A stretch of DNA of 41,439 nucleotides from JAFDWI01 sp964544305 (GTDB lineage: Bacteria > Actinomycetota > Acidimicrobiia > Acidimicrobiales > Iamiaceae), in assembly GCA_964544305.1 (NCBI GenBank), contig CAZJAZ010000023.1:1-41439 (forward strand). Direction: 5' to 3'. The number at the start of each line of letters is the position of its first letter. Positions within the stretch are counted from its first letter, which is position 1. The notes under the pieces were generated by a model. The model saw only the letters and a list, made by a program, of their open reading frames with translations, did not search any database and was not told the origin of the DNA. Shown here in pieces: positions 7,192 to 16,400 of the stretch. Position numbers and translations under genes: made by a program.

Positions 7192-8190
7192 CTACCGACA
7201 AAAACGAAACGTCTCGGTGCTGTGACGACCGTTCGCAGCGTGTTTGGCGAGGCGGTTGCGATCGTCATCGTTGAGGATCACAATCACATCGGTGACCGGT
7301 CGATCCGGGCCGAGCATTGTGCGTAACGCTCGATCACCCGCACTTGATTTCGTTGGAACATCGGTGGTCATGAGCACAAGCGGCATCGCGGTCGTCTCAC
7401 CTTGAGTCTGAGCCTCATGAAAGACCGCCGCGGTTGCCAACGACTTCCACAGTGTGTCCGCCCGTTTTAAGCCCGCGAGTGTCGACGTGAACGCGCCCGT
7501 TACATCAAACGCCCAGTCATCGCCGTGGTGATCGGTGGCGACAAAACTCAACACAATTCCAAGTCCGCGAGGCTTCACATCCTCTCGAAGGTCACGAAAG
7601 CCGCATGCTTCAATGAGCGTTCGTGCCAGATCACGGGCCTGTCGACCTTCACGCACACCATCTACCACCACGTCATCGTCCGGTTCCGGCGCGGTGACAG
7701 CAGGCAACTCCACCCGGTATTGCACAGCGCCATCACCGTATTGCGTTCGCTGTTCAATTTGCTTTCGTTCGTCAGCAATGCGACTTTTCGCAAGCGCAAT
7801 GTACGCCGGGTCCGTGTCGAAACCGATGAAATGACGCCCGGTGCGCACCGACGCGACCGCCGTACTGCCCGACCCCATGAATGGATCAAGCACCACATCA
7901 TCCGCATACGTGAACAACTCGATGAGCCGGAGCGGAAGCGCCACAGGAAATGGTGCCGGATGACCAACTTTCGTTGCGCTCTCCGGAGCGATCTCCCACA
8001 AGTCCGTTGTTGCTTCCATGAACTCATCGCGAGAAATCGTTGCCGTCGACGGCAAACCCGCAGCGTGACGATCAGCCGGCTTCAGCGCACGCTCAAAACG
8101 ACCTTTTGAAGCAATCACCACACGCTCGGTTACATCACGCAATACCGGATTCGAAGGACGCTGAAACGTGCCCCACGCACACGATCCTCC
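7192..8190 (-). CDS. DNA methyltransferase (N4-C/N6-A type), 5' end lost in assembly gap
   Basis: The frame is open up to the N run; 16 codons before the first possible start still read methyltransferase sequence (GGSCAWGTFQRPSNPVLRD, then ERVVIASKGRF). The AdoMet-binding motif I is complete: VLDPFMGSGSTAVAS, followed by GFDTDPAYIALAK. In this circularly permuted (beta-type) class the catalytic DPPY motif precedes these segments, so it lies in the gap and cannot be checked. After the catalytic domain there is a C-terminal extension of roughly 180 residues with mixed alpha/beta character (LSFVATDHHGDDWAFDVTGA). It is not part of the usual fold and might be a nuclease-like or target-recognition module. 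No restriction gene is visible on this side. Confidence 0.82.
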   Translation of the reverse strand, partial: GGSCAWGTFQRPSNPVLRDVTERVVIASKGRFERALKPADRHAAGLPSTATISRDEFMEATTDLWEIAPESATKVGHPAPFPVALPLRLIELFTYADDVVLDPFMGSGSTAVASVRTGRHFIGFDTDPAYIALAKSRIADERKQIEQRTQYGDGAVQYRVELPAVTAPEPDDDVVVDGVREGRQARDLARTLIEACGFRDLREDVKPRGLGIVLSFVATDHHGDDWAFDVTGAFTSTLAGLKRADTLWKSLATAAVFHEAQTQGETTAMPLVLMTTDVPTKSSAGDRALRTMLGPDRPVTDVIVILNDDDRNRLAKHAANGRHSTETFRFCR

Positions 8191-8290
8191 NNNNNNNNNN
8201 NNNNNNNNNNNNNNNNNNNNNNNNNNNNNNNNNNNNNNNNNNNNNNNNNNNNNNNNNNNNNNNNNNNNNNNNNNNNNNNNNNNNNNNNNN
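8191..8290. other. Assembly gap (100 N)
   Basis: Exactly 100 N separate the truncated methyltransferase gene from the 3' flank of the acyl-CoA synthetase gene. A round 100 is usually a placeholder of unknown true length. The missing DNA should contain at least the methyltransferase N-terminus. Confidence 0.98.
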
Positions 8291-8319
8291 GTGTGGTCCG
8301 CGGGTGTCGATCCTGCACG

Positions 8320-9858
8320 TCAGTTCACTTGCCGGTCGTGGCCTTCCCAGAACGGCGCACGCAGCTTGAACTTCTGCAACTTGCCTGTCGCCGTGCGCGC
8401 CAACTCCGAACGAAACTCCACTCGCTTCGGGCACTTGTAGCCAGCAAGCTTGGTCTTGGTGTGCACAATGATGTCGTCTTCGCTTGCGTCCTTGCCATCG
8501 GCGAGGACAACGAGCGCGAGCACCATCTCTCCCCACTTGTCATCGGGCACCCCGATGACGGCAACCTCGGCGACCGCGGGATGCGAAAATACCGCATCTT
8601 CAACCTCAATCGACGACACGTTTTCGCCGCCGGTGATAATCACATCCTTCTTGCGATCGGCGATCACCACATAGTTGTCGTCGTCAATGAAACCACCATC
8701 GCCGGTGTGAAACCAGCCATCGCGGATCGCCGCATCCGTTGCCTCAGGCTGCTCCCAGTAACCGCCCATCACCACATTCGAACGCGCCAGCACCTCACCC
8801 TGTTCGTCAACATCCATACGAACCCCAATTGCGGGTGCCCCCGCCCGCATTAGGTTTCGGGCTCGTTCGGTCGCGGGCAATGCGTCCCACTCGGCCCGTG
8901 CCCGGTTCATCGTCAAGAGCGGCGCAGTCTCGGTCAACCCGTAAATCTGAATGAACTCCCAACCAAGCACGGCCTCAACCCGCTCAATCGTCGTACTTGG
9001 TGGCGGCGCGCCAGCCACGACCACTCGCGTCCGGCCATGACCTGGAATCGGCCCGTCCCAGGAGGTCGCCGCATCCAACACCATATTGAGCACCGTGGGA
9101 GCGCCGCACAACAACGTGACCCCATGCTCATCAACACGCCGCAGAATCTCGCCACCATCAATCTTGCGAATCACAACCTGTTTCACCCCCATGCCCGTCG
9201 TCGCGTACGGCATGCCCCAACCGTTGCAGTGAAACATCGGCAGCGTGTGCAAGTACACGTCACGGTCGTTTACGCCCGCCTGCCAACCGAACGTTGCGGC
9301 GTTAATCCAACAGTTGCGATGGGTGAGTTGCACGCCCTTGGGTCGAGCGGTCGTGCCCGACGTGTAGTTGATCGTCGCCGCCTGATCTTCGTCTTGATCG
9401 ACCCACGGTGCAGGCTCGACCCCAAAGCGAAACAGTTCCTCGTCGCTGTCGGCACCGATCACAAATCGTCGTTGACACGCGACGCCCATGAGTGCGTCGT
9501 CGAGTTCTGGGTCAACCAAGAGCATTGTCGCCCCACTATGGGACACGATGTAGCTGACCTCTTCGGCTGACAAGCGAAAGTTGATCGGCACCAGGATTCG
9601 CCCCGAGCCCGACACACCAAAAAATGAGGTCAACAGGCGTGAGGCATTGTGCGACACGATCGCAACTCGCTCACCTTGGGCGACCCCGAGTGCGTCAAGA
9701 CCTGCCGCCTGCGCCCGAGCACGCTCACCAATTTGAGCAAAAGTCAACGCTCCCCAGGACGAGGCCGGCTGATCTGGCTCGTCAACGAAACCGACACGAT
9801 TCGGATAGACGGTGACAGCACGGTCAAGAAAGTCGTTGACGGTGAGAGCGACCCTCAT
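8320..9858 (-). CDS. Acyl-CoA synthetase (AMP-dependent ligase)
   Basis: The 512-residue protein belongs to the ANL adenylating enzymes and should activate a carboxylic acid with ATP to acyl-AMP and then to acyl-CoA. Motifs in order: INYTSGTTARPKG (ATP P-loop), MFHCNGWGMPY, QIYGLTETAPL, GYWEQPEAT, WFHTGDGGFID, DRKKDVIITGGENVSS (hinge) and the C-terminal TATGKLQK lysine. The GENVSSIEVE form and medium length match the medium/long-chain fatty-acyl-CoA ligases common in actinobacteria. The start ATG at 9858 has GGAG seven bases upstream; an ATG four codons earlier is less well placed. Substrate chain length cannot be told from sequence. It is expected to be a cytosolic enzyme. Confidence 0.92.
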   Translation of the reverse strand: MRVALTVNDFLDRAVTVYPNRVGFVDEPDQPASSWGALTFAQIGERARAQAAGLDALGVAQGERVAIVSHNASRLLTSFFGVSGSGRILVPINFRLSAEEVSYIVSHSGATMLLVDPELDDALMGVACQRRFVIGADSDEELFRFGVEPAPWVDQDEDQAATINYTSGTTARPKGVQLTHRNCWINAATFGWQAGVNDRDVYLHTLPMFHCNGWGMPYATTGMGVKQVVIRKIDGGEILRRVDEHGVTLLCGAPTVLNMVLDAATSWDGPIPGHGRTRVVVAGAPPPSTTIERVEAVLGWEFIQIYGLTETAPLLTMNRARAEWDALPATERARNLMRAGAPAIGVRMDVDEQGEVLARSNVVMGGYWEQPEATDAAIRDGWFHTGDGGFIDDDNYVVIADRKKDVIITGGENVSSIEVEDAVFSHPAVAEVAVIGVPDDKWGEMVLALVVLADGKDASEDDIIVHTKTKLAGYKCPKRVEFRSELARTATGKLQKFKLRAPFWEGHDRQVN

Positions 9859-9941
9859 CTTGCACTCCAAAGATGGTGAATTACATGATGCCGGTCACGT
9901 TACCGGACCAACGGAAAGGCGTGTTGGCGTCGTGCTTTTTC

Positions 9942-10107
9942 TCAGCGGACGAACGGTACGACGCCAAGGATTGCGATCACGATTGCGATGACCGCAAGCT
10001 GGGTGCCGATCACCCGCCCACAACGCGGCTACACGAGTGCCAGCGAGCGCAGCGGCGAACGCGTCTGCGTATGCCAAGGGAAACTTGGCCTCGCGGTGCC
10101 TCAGCAA
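9942..10107 (-). pseudogene. Decayed 3' half of a PIN-domain (VapC-type) toxin gene
   Basis: On the minus strand, codons before 10020 read AKFPLAYADAFAAALAG, very close to the SYADAFAAALA segment around the third acidic residue of PIN toxins. The same frame then degenerates. A neighbouring frame reads GTQLAVIAIVIAILGVVPFVR followed by TGA at 9942-9944, which resembles the GDPEL...VVPFVR tail of the same family. The two halves are therefore joined by a frameshift, and the N-terminal half with the first Asp is missing. No antitoxin gene remains. It is a relic, not expressed as a functional toxin. Confidence 0.5.
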
Positions 10108-10135
10108 TCTCTTTCGCGAGACAACCGTGGTCTTG

Positions 10136-10762
10136 TCAGGGCACGCGAGTGAACGTTTGACTCAACGAGCCAGCGTCGGGGTCATTCAACGTAATCGTCA
10201 ACACGTTGCCGTTGACGTTGTAGGCCACCGTGCCATTGCCAAAGGCGCTCGCACCACCTACATCGAGTGGCTGACCGTTGAACTCGATGTGGGTATTGTC
10301 CGACGAGTTCGTGACGATCAAATTGCCGTCATCAGTTCGATACGTTGCGGTCGTGTTGTACGACTCGGTGCCTTGCATTGAACCCAAATCGCAACTTCCT
10401 GACCCGGTCAACGTGAGATGCCCCCGACGAAACGTCAGCGTAACCGTCCCCAAACATGATGGTCCCGAGCTGCCCCCGCCAGAAAGCAAATCTTGAATTT
10501 CCGCTTTCCAACTTCCTTCGAGTGCCGATCCCGTTGTTGCAGTCCCGGGAACCGTCACGGTCGGCGAGCTCGGTGAATTGGCACGAGTCGTTGAACTTCC
10601 CGGGTGATCCGCTGTTTCAGCGACAGTAGTTGCGCCCTCACCTCCCGCCACAACGGTCGTTGATGTTGACGTTGAAGTTGCGTCACTCAACGAGGATGTT
10701 GAGCATCCAACGACTCCCGCCAATGACAGTACGACACTGGCCACAACACATGTGCGCTTCAA
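10136..10762 (-). CDS. Secreted lipoprotein with Ser/Thr-rich linker
   Basis: The start is assigned to TTG at 10762: it is preceded by AAGAGA and opens a normal lipoprotein signal (MKRTCVVASVVLSLAGVVGC, Cys20 in a V-V-G-C lipobox). This gives 208 residues. A Ser/Thr/Gly-rich linker (residues about 21-90) reaches out from the membrane. A beta-rich C-terminal domain of about 110 residues follows, with two cysteines (PSCLGTVTLTFRRG and GSGSCDLG) that could form a disulfide. No known domain is recognised; the alternating strands resemble small extracellular beta-sandwich or lipocalin-like domains. It is followed, in the direction of transcription, by the vapC relic. Confidence 0.75.
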   Translation of the reverse strand: MKRTCVVASVVLSLAGVVGCSTSSLSDATSTSTSTTVVAGGEGATTVAETADHPGSSTTRANSPSSPTVTVPGTATTGSALEGSWKAEIQDLLSGGGSSGPSCLGTVTLTFRRGHLTLTGSGSCDLGSMQGTESYNTTATYRTDDGNLIVTNSSDNTHIEFNGQPLDVGGASAFGNGTVAYNVNGNVLTITLNDPDAGSLSQTFTRVP

Positions 10763-10820
10763 TCTGATGTCTCTTTCGTGTGGTGAGGTCGGTTGCTGGA
10801 ATCCTGCGTGGCGTTCACGG

Positions 10821-12626
10821 TCAGGTAATCGTGAAGTTAATGATCGACGGCTTGTTGAATTGCGCTGCCGTTTCGGGGGCTTTGCCGATCTGCCCGTAGT
10901 TATTGCGTCCCCAACAAAACACCTGGCCAGATCCTGTTTGCGCGCAGGTGTGATACTGACCTGCATCAAGACGTGTCACATTTCCCAGGTTGAACACCGT
11001 GGTAGGTACGTTCGAGTCGGTAGTCGTGTTGTTGCCAAGCTGGCCATACGCGTTGTAGCCCCAGCATTTCGCAGTCCCATTTCCAAGCCCCGCGCATGTG
11101 TGATTCGAGCCAGCCGAAATGGACGTCACGTTGGTCAACGACGAGACACTGACGGCAATATGAGATTCAGTATTGCTGCCGTCTCCGAGTTGCCCAGCGG
11201 CATTCCATCCCCAACATTTCACGGTGCCCGCCGCAAGGATCGCGCACGCGTGGCTCGTACCAGCAGTGACCGACGTTGCATCGGAAACACCAACCACCGT
11301 AACAGGAACAGGCGAGTCAACGGTGTAGTCGTTGCCGAGTTGCCCGGAACCGTTGGCACCCCAACACTTCGTTTTACCGGTTGCCAAGACAGCACATGAG
11401 AACGAGTCGCCAGCGGCAATTGCGATCGCATTTGTTATTCCGGAAACCGTTACCGGGGTGTGGGCATCCATAGTCGAATTGTTCCCAAGCTGGCCGCGAA
11501 GGTTCTCGCCCCAACACTTGACCCCACCTGCGTCAACGATTGCGCAAACGTGGCCACCACCAGCCGCAATCGCTGTCGCGTTATTGATCCCCGACACGGT
11601 CACGGCCGTGGCACTCGTCGTGGTGGTGTTGTTGCCAAGTTGGCCTTTGCCGTTGTAACCCCAGCAATGAATCGTGCCAGCTATTTTGAGTGCACAAGCA
11701 AAGTCGTATCCGGCAGAGATGCTCATGACTGAGCTCACTGACGGATTCACGACAGGGTGAGAAGAAAGGTCGTCGAGGTCGTTGCCAAGTTGGTTCACGC
11801 CGTTGTCGCCCCAGCAGTACACGGTCTCGTACCGATCAATTGAACAGTTGTACGCGGCACCAGCTGATACATCGGGTATACCAAATCGGAACCAGGACCG
11901 GTTGTAATACTCGTTGCTGGCGGCAAGTTGAGCGGCGAGATACAGATCGCCGCGTGCTTTCACGACGGACGCCCAACTGTCCCAGCCGCCAATGTCTGGA
12001 GTACGTCCAAGCAACACGCTATAGAGCTGGGTCACTCGCTTATGGCACGATTCGGATGATTGGTAGAAACTGTATGCGACCCACCAACGGCCCCGAGTGT
12101 TGATCTGGCTGACCCAATAGTTCAAACCAGAGTCTGGTGACCGATTCAATAACTTGTGATACAAGTCAGTTACCCAAGCGGTTTTCGAACCGCCTCCGAT
12201 TCCATTGAAGTATTCGCTTGATGCGTAAAAGTTTGCGGCGACAGATGCCATGGTCTTCCGTCCGGAAGCAAGCTGATCCACCCAATAGGCGACGCCTCCC
12301 GAATCGCCTGGTCGGTTCAGCGTGTCTTGGTACATGCGTTGAATCGTCGAAGAAATCCACTCGTCTGATTGTGAAAGCCAAGTCACCATTGACTCGCGAG
12401 GGGGCCTCGTACTGAGTGACAGATCTGTTTGGGCGAGCAGCTCGTTCGAAGCTGGCGATCGGTGAAGAAAGTCGCGAAATGCGCTGATAACGAACGCTTG
12501 GTCTTTCGTGACACCCGTATTCACCGTGGGGGGCATAACTGCACCGCTTTGTGGTGCCACGACCACAAGCGATGCCGCGATCAAGAACGTTGATATCGTC
12601 ACCCCGAAAAACCGGTGCTTCCCCAT
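10821..12626 (-). CDS. Secreted DUF4214 plus RCC1-repeat beta-propeller protein
   Basis: The 601-residue product starts at ATG 12626 behind GGAGG. It has a cleavable signal peptide (hydrophobic core ISTFLIAASLVVVAPQ, cleavage near SGA-VMP). Residues about 40-265 hold three DUF4214-like helical repeats (RMYQDTLNRPGDSGGVAYWV, LYHKLLNRSPDSGLNYWV, LYSVLLGRTPDIGGWDSW), known from bacterial surface proteins. The rest is seven RCC1 blades, each with a CWG.N...QLG core (for example HCWGYNGKGQLGN), enough for a closed seven-bladed propeller. It is probably extracellular or surface-attached and binds an unknown partner. It lies divergent from the PadR gene. Confidence 0.85.
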   Translation of the reverse strand: MGKHRFFGVTISTFLIAASLVVVAPQSGAVMPPTVNTGVTKDQAFVISAFRDFLHRSPASNELLAQTDLSLSTRPPRESMVTWLSQSDEWISSTIQRMYQDTLNRPGDSGGVAYWVDQLASGRKTMASVAANFYASSEYFNGIGGGSKTAWVTDLYHKLLNRSPDSGLNYWVSQINTRGRWWVAYSFYQSSESCHKRVTQLYSVLLGRTPDIGGWDSWASVVKARGDLYLAAQLAASNEYYNRSWFRFGIPDVSAGAAYNCSIDRYETVYCWGDNGVNQLGNDLDDLSSHPVVNPSVSSVMSISAGYDFACALKIAGTIHCWGYNGKGQLGNNTTTTSATAVTVSGINNATAIAAGGGHVCAIVDAGGVKCWGENLRGQLGNNSTMDAHTPVTVSGITNAIAIAAGDSFSCAVLATGKTKCWGANGSGQLGNDYTVDSPVPVTVVGVSDATSVTAGTSHACAILAAGTVKCWGWNAAGQLGDGSNTESHIAVSVSSLTNVTSISAGSNHTCAGLGNGTAKCWGYNAYGQLGNNTTTDSNVPTTVFNLGNVTRLDAGQYHTCAQTGSGQVFCWGRNNYGQIGKAPETAAQFNKPSIINFTIT

Positions 12627-12764
12627 TTTTCCTCCATCGTCCGCGGCGACCATCTCGCCGATTTCATTACGCCATCTTTACTGTCGGGCGTGTAGCTAGC
12701 ACTTTGTTGAATGAGATGTCGGCAATATCTGAAGCATTCATCGCTCGTTGCCTAGCCTTGGGAA

Positions 12765-13421
12765 ATGCGCGAGCTCACCCCCACTTCATTTCTGATTTTG
12801 GGGATGCTCACCAACCGGGACTGGTCTGCGTACGAGATCGTCGAGCAGATCAGCCGTGGTGCCGCAGAGATTTGGCCTCGGGCAAACCGTGGTTTGTATG
12901 ACGCACCAAAACGCCTCGTTGAACACGGCTACGCCACGTCGTCAACGGCGGAGTCCGGCGGGCGGCGTCGAACGGTGTATTCCATCACCCCCGCAGGCTT
13001 GGAAGCGCTCGGTGGTTGGCTAGCACAAGAATCGAACCCGTCCGCACTCGAGTTCGAAGGTCTCCTTCGAGTCATTCTGGCCGATCGTGGCGACCTTGAA
13101 GCGCTGCGAAACACCCTGCAAACAATCGCCGATCAATCAGCGAGTTCTCGTGACCAATTCGCCGCGTTGGCCGAACAAATGTTGGATGCGTCGAGTCGAA
13201 TGCATCCCGAACGACTGCACTTGATGGCGGTTGCGAACCGGTTCATGGTCGGCCACTTCTGTCACATGTACGCGTGGGCGCTTTGGGCACTTGACGAAAC
13301 GGCAACCTGGGATGACACGGTGAGCCCATCGCACGCACGAGCAACCGAGATCGAGCAGATCTTGAACGACTCGATCCGGCTCGCCAGCAAGTCACGGCTT
13401 GCCGACAAACGCAATGGTTGA
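12765..13421 (+). CDS. PadR-family transcriptional regulator
   Basis: The 218-residue protein begins with the PadR winged helix: LTPTSFLILGMLTNRDWSAY, then LYDAPKRLVEHGYATSS and the wing with RRTVYSITPAGLEALGGWL. A long helical C-terminal part (residues about 95-210) fits the dimerisation helices of the larger (Vir-type) PadR proteins. It likely represses genes until a ligand is bound. It is divergent from the DUF4214-RCC1 gene, sharing a 138-base intergenic region, and that gene is the natural candidate target. Its stop is one base from the convergent stop of the pentapeptide gene. Confidence 0.88.
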   Translation: MRELTPTSFLILGMLTNRDWSAYEIVEQISRGAAEIWPRANRGLYDAPKRLVEHGYATSSTAESGGRRRTVYSITPAGLEALGGWLAQESNPSALEFEGLLRVILADRGDLEALRNTLQTIADQSASSRDQFAALAEQMLDASSRMHPERLHLMAVANRFMVGHFCHMYAWALWALDETATWDDTVSPSHARATEIEQILNDSIRLASKSRLADKRNG

Positions 13422-13422
13422 C

Positions 13423-16400
13423 TCATCCGACTTGGATGAGGTAACCGCCGACAACCTGCCAGTTCGTGCCATCAGAGGTCGAGATCAAGAACGGTTGACC
13501 GGTGATCCCACCAGAGGTGATGCCTGTGAACGTGTCATCGATCAGGTATGTGCCGGTCGCGCTGGCGTACGGACCGTCGAAGTTCACGTTCGTGAGCGTC
13601 GCCCCGGACAGATTCGAGTAACGAATGTCTGAGCCGTAGAGGTTTGCGCCGGTGAGGTTCGCGCCGCCCAAGTTCACGTACCACAGGGACGAGCCGTTCA
13701 GGTCGGCTCCGATCAGACTCGCGTTCGACAGATCGACGTTGTTCAAGTTGAGACGGGAACTGAATGTCGGAATGTCGAGCGTGAGGTTCGCCCCGTCAAG
13801 GTTGGCGGCATGCAGGTTCGCTCCGGCCAATGTTGCGCCGGTCAGATCAACGCTGTGTAGATCGAGGCTGGAGAGATTCGCGCCGGTCAGATTCACGCCA
13901 TTCAAACTGAGTGATGTGACGGTGACGCCGGTGAGGTCTTTGCCCGAAAGGTTTGTACCCGGGCCGATCAGGTAGCCGGTGTTCACGCTGAAGCCCGTGG
14001 GCAGGCTTGCGGGCGTACCGACAATCCCGGACGAAATCAGACCGGTCAGCGTTGCGTTCGCCAGTTTCGCACCGCTCAGATTCACGTTGACAAGGTTGGT
14101 GCCGGTGAGGTTCACCCCGGTGAAATCAACCCCGGTGAAATCAACTCCGGTGATGGTGAGGCCAGAAAGGTTTGCGCCGGGGCCGATGAGATAGCCGTTG
14201 GCTGAGGTCCATCCGGTTGGCAGATTGATCGGTGAACCGCTATTTCCTTGGCTTATCAGGCCGGTGAGCGTTGCCCCAGAGAAGTTCGTATTCGTGATCG
14301 TGGAGGTCGCGATGGTTGCCCCGGTGAGGTCGGCATTGGTGAGGTTCGCGCCGGTCAGATTCGATCCGGTGAACGTTGCACCCGAGAGGTTCGAACCAGT
14401 GAGGTCCACTCCGGTGAGGTTTGCGCCCGTGAAGGCCGCGCCGTGGAGGTCGAAGTTCGAGCCAACGAGGAAACCGTTCACGAGCACGATGTTGGTGGGC
14501 AGGCTCGCGGGGGTGCCGGTGATGCCTCCGGAGGTCACGCCGGCAATGTTGGCGGCACCAAGTTGCGTGGCGTCGAGGATTGTGTTGGTCAGCGTTGCCC
14601 CGGAAAGGTTCGCACCGGTGAAGTCAACGCCGGTGAAGTCGAGGCCGGTGAGATCCAGTCCGGCGAAGTCGACGCCGGGGCCTGCGAGGTAGCCGCCGGT
14701 GAGATTCCAAAATGATGCAAGTCCAAGGGGTGTGCCGATGATGCCACCAGATTGTGCACCGGTGAGTGTGGTGCCAGAAAGCTGCGTGCCCGTCATCGTT
14801 GCACCAGCAAAGTTCGCGCCGGTGAGATCAAGGCCCGACAGATTGACGCTGGTGAGGTTCGCGCCAGCGAAGTTCGCCCCGGTCAGTTGCCCGGTGGAAA
14901 GGTCGAGGCCGGTCAGATCCGCGCTCGACAAGTTCGCGGCTGGGCCAATCAGATACCCGGTCGCCGTGAGATACCACGGGGCGGGCAGGTTCAGTGGGGT
15001 GCCGACAATGGCACCGGATGCGGCGCCGGTGAGGGTCGTGCCACTCAAGTTGGTGCCGGTGAGGTTCGCGCCGCTGAAGCGGGTGTTGGTGAGATCGAGA
15101 CCACTCATGTTGGCCCCGGCAAGGTTCACACCGTTGAGGTTGCCACCTGCGAAGTCGAGGCCGCGCAGGTCGATTCCGGATAGGTCAACGCCCGGGCCCA
15201 CGAGATACCCGCCGGTGACATCCCAGGCCTGGGCGCCCATGTCGATCAGGTGCGGGTGACCGGTGATGCCCCCCGAGGTGATGCCGGTGAGCGTGTTGTA
15301 GAGCAGGGTGGTGCCCGCGACGTTCGCGGCCGGACCATCGAAGTTCACGTTGGTCAGGATCGCTCCGGTCAGATCGGTGTAGCGGATGTCGGCGCCATAG
15401 AGGTTTGCGCCGGTGAGGTTCGCGCCGGCGAGATTCGCATTCCAGATGGTTGTGCCGATGAGGTTGGCGTTGACGAGGCTGGCGTTCGAGAAGTTCACGT
15501 TACTGAGGTTGAGCCGGGTGCTGAACGTCAGGTCGTTCGTGGTGAGTACCGCACCGTCGAGGTTCGCACCCGGGCCGATGAGGTAGCCGTTTGTGATCTG
15601 CCATCCGTTTGGAAGGCCAGTCGGGGTTCCGGTGAGACCACCGGAGTGCACGCCGGTGAGGGTGGCGCCGGTCAGTGTTGTGCCGCTCAGGTTGGCACCG
15701 TCAAGGTTTGCATTGGTGAGATCAGCGCCGGTGAGGTCAACGCCTGAAAGGTCACACGCGGTCCAGTCAACACCGGGCCCTGCCGGGACCGCGCAACCCG
15801 ATGGGGTCACGGCGGTTGAAGCGCCCGACGCTGGACCAGTGCCTGCATCGTTGGTTGCGGTGACCGTGAACGTATAGGTGGTTGCGTTCGTGAGTCCGGT
15901 GACGGTGCAGGTGAGGGCTCCGGTGGTGACACAGGTCTTGCCGCCAGGTGACGACGTGACGGTGTACGTCGTGATTGGCGATGAACCCGTGTCGGCGGGG
16001 GCCGCCCAGGTGACGGATGCTTGACGGTCGCCACTAGACACGTTGGTGATCGTCGGCGCACCGGGTGCACCTGCGGGGTAGCCCAAGTCAATGGTGCCCG
16101 CGTCGAGTGCTGCACCTGTAGGCATGAAGGAGGTGCCGGTGGTCGGATCGGTGCTGGTACTGCCAACGACCAGCGGTGAGTAGACACTGGTCAGGTCGAT
16201 TGCTTCGATTGTGTAGTTCGTGAAAATGCCCAGGCTGTCGATCTGGAAGTGCCCGTTTGCGTCGGTGATCGTTGCGTTGACGCCTTCGCCGGTGCCTTTG
16301 TCAAAGGCGATGACCAACACGTCATCCATCGGTGTTGTTCCATGCGCGACGGTTCCGGTGATGACGCTTTGCGCGGCGAGCAACACATTGACGCCGGTGC

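Noticed and set aside
13652..15747. Several long plus-strand open frames opposite the pentapeptide gene
   Set aside because: They are the antisense reading of the 15-bp repeat and have repeat-driven composition; the minus-strand frame has signal peptide, Fn3 and pentapeptide domains.
13580..15790. Regularly spaced repeats that look like a CRISPR array at first sight
   Set aside because: The period is 15 bases with no unique spacers, and it codes for pentapeptides.
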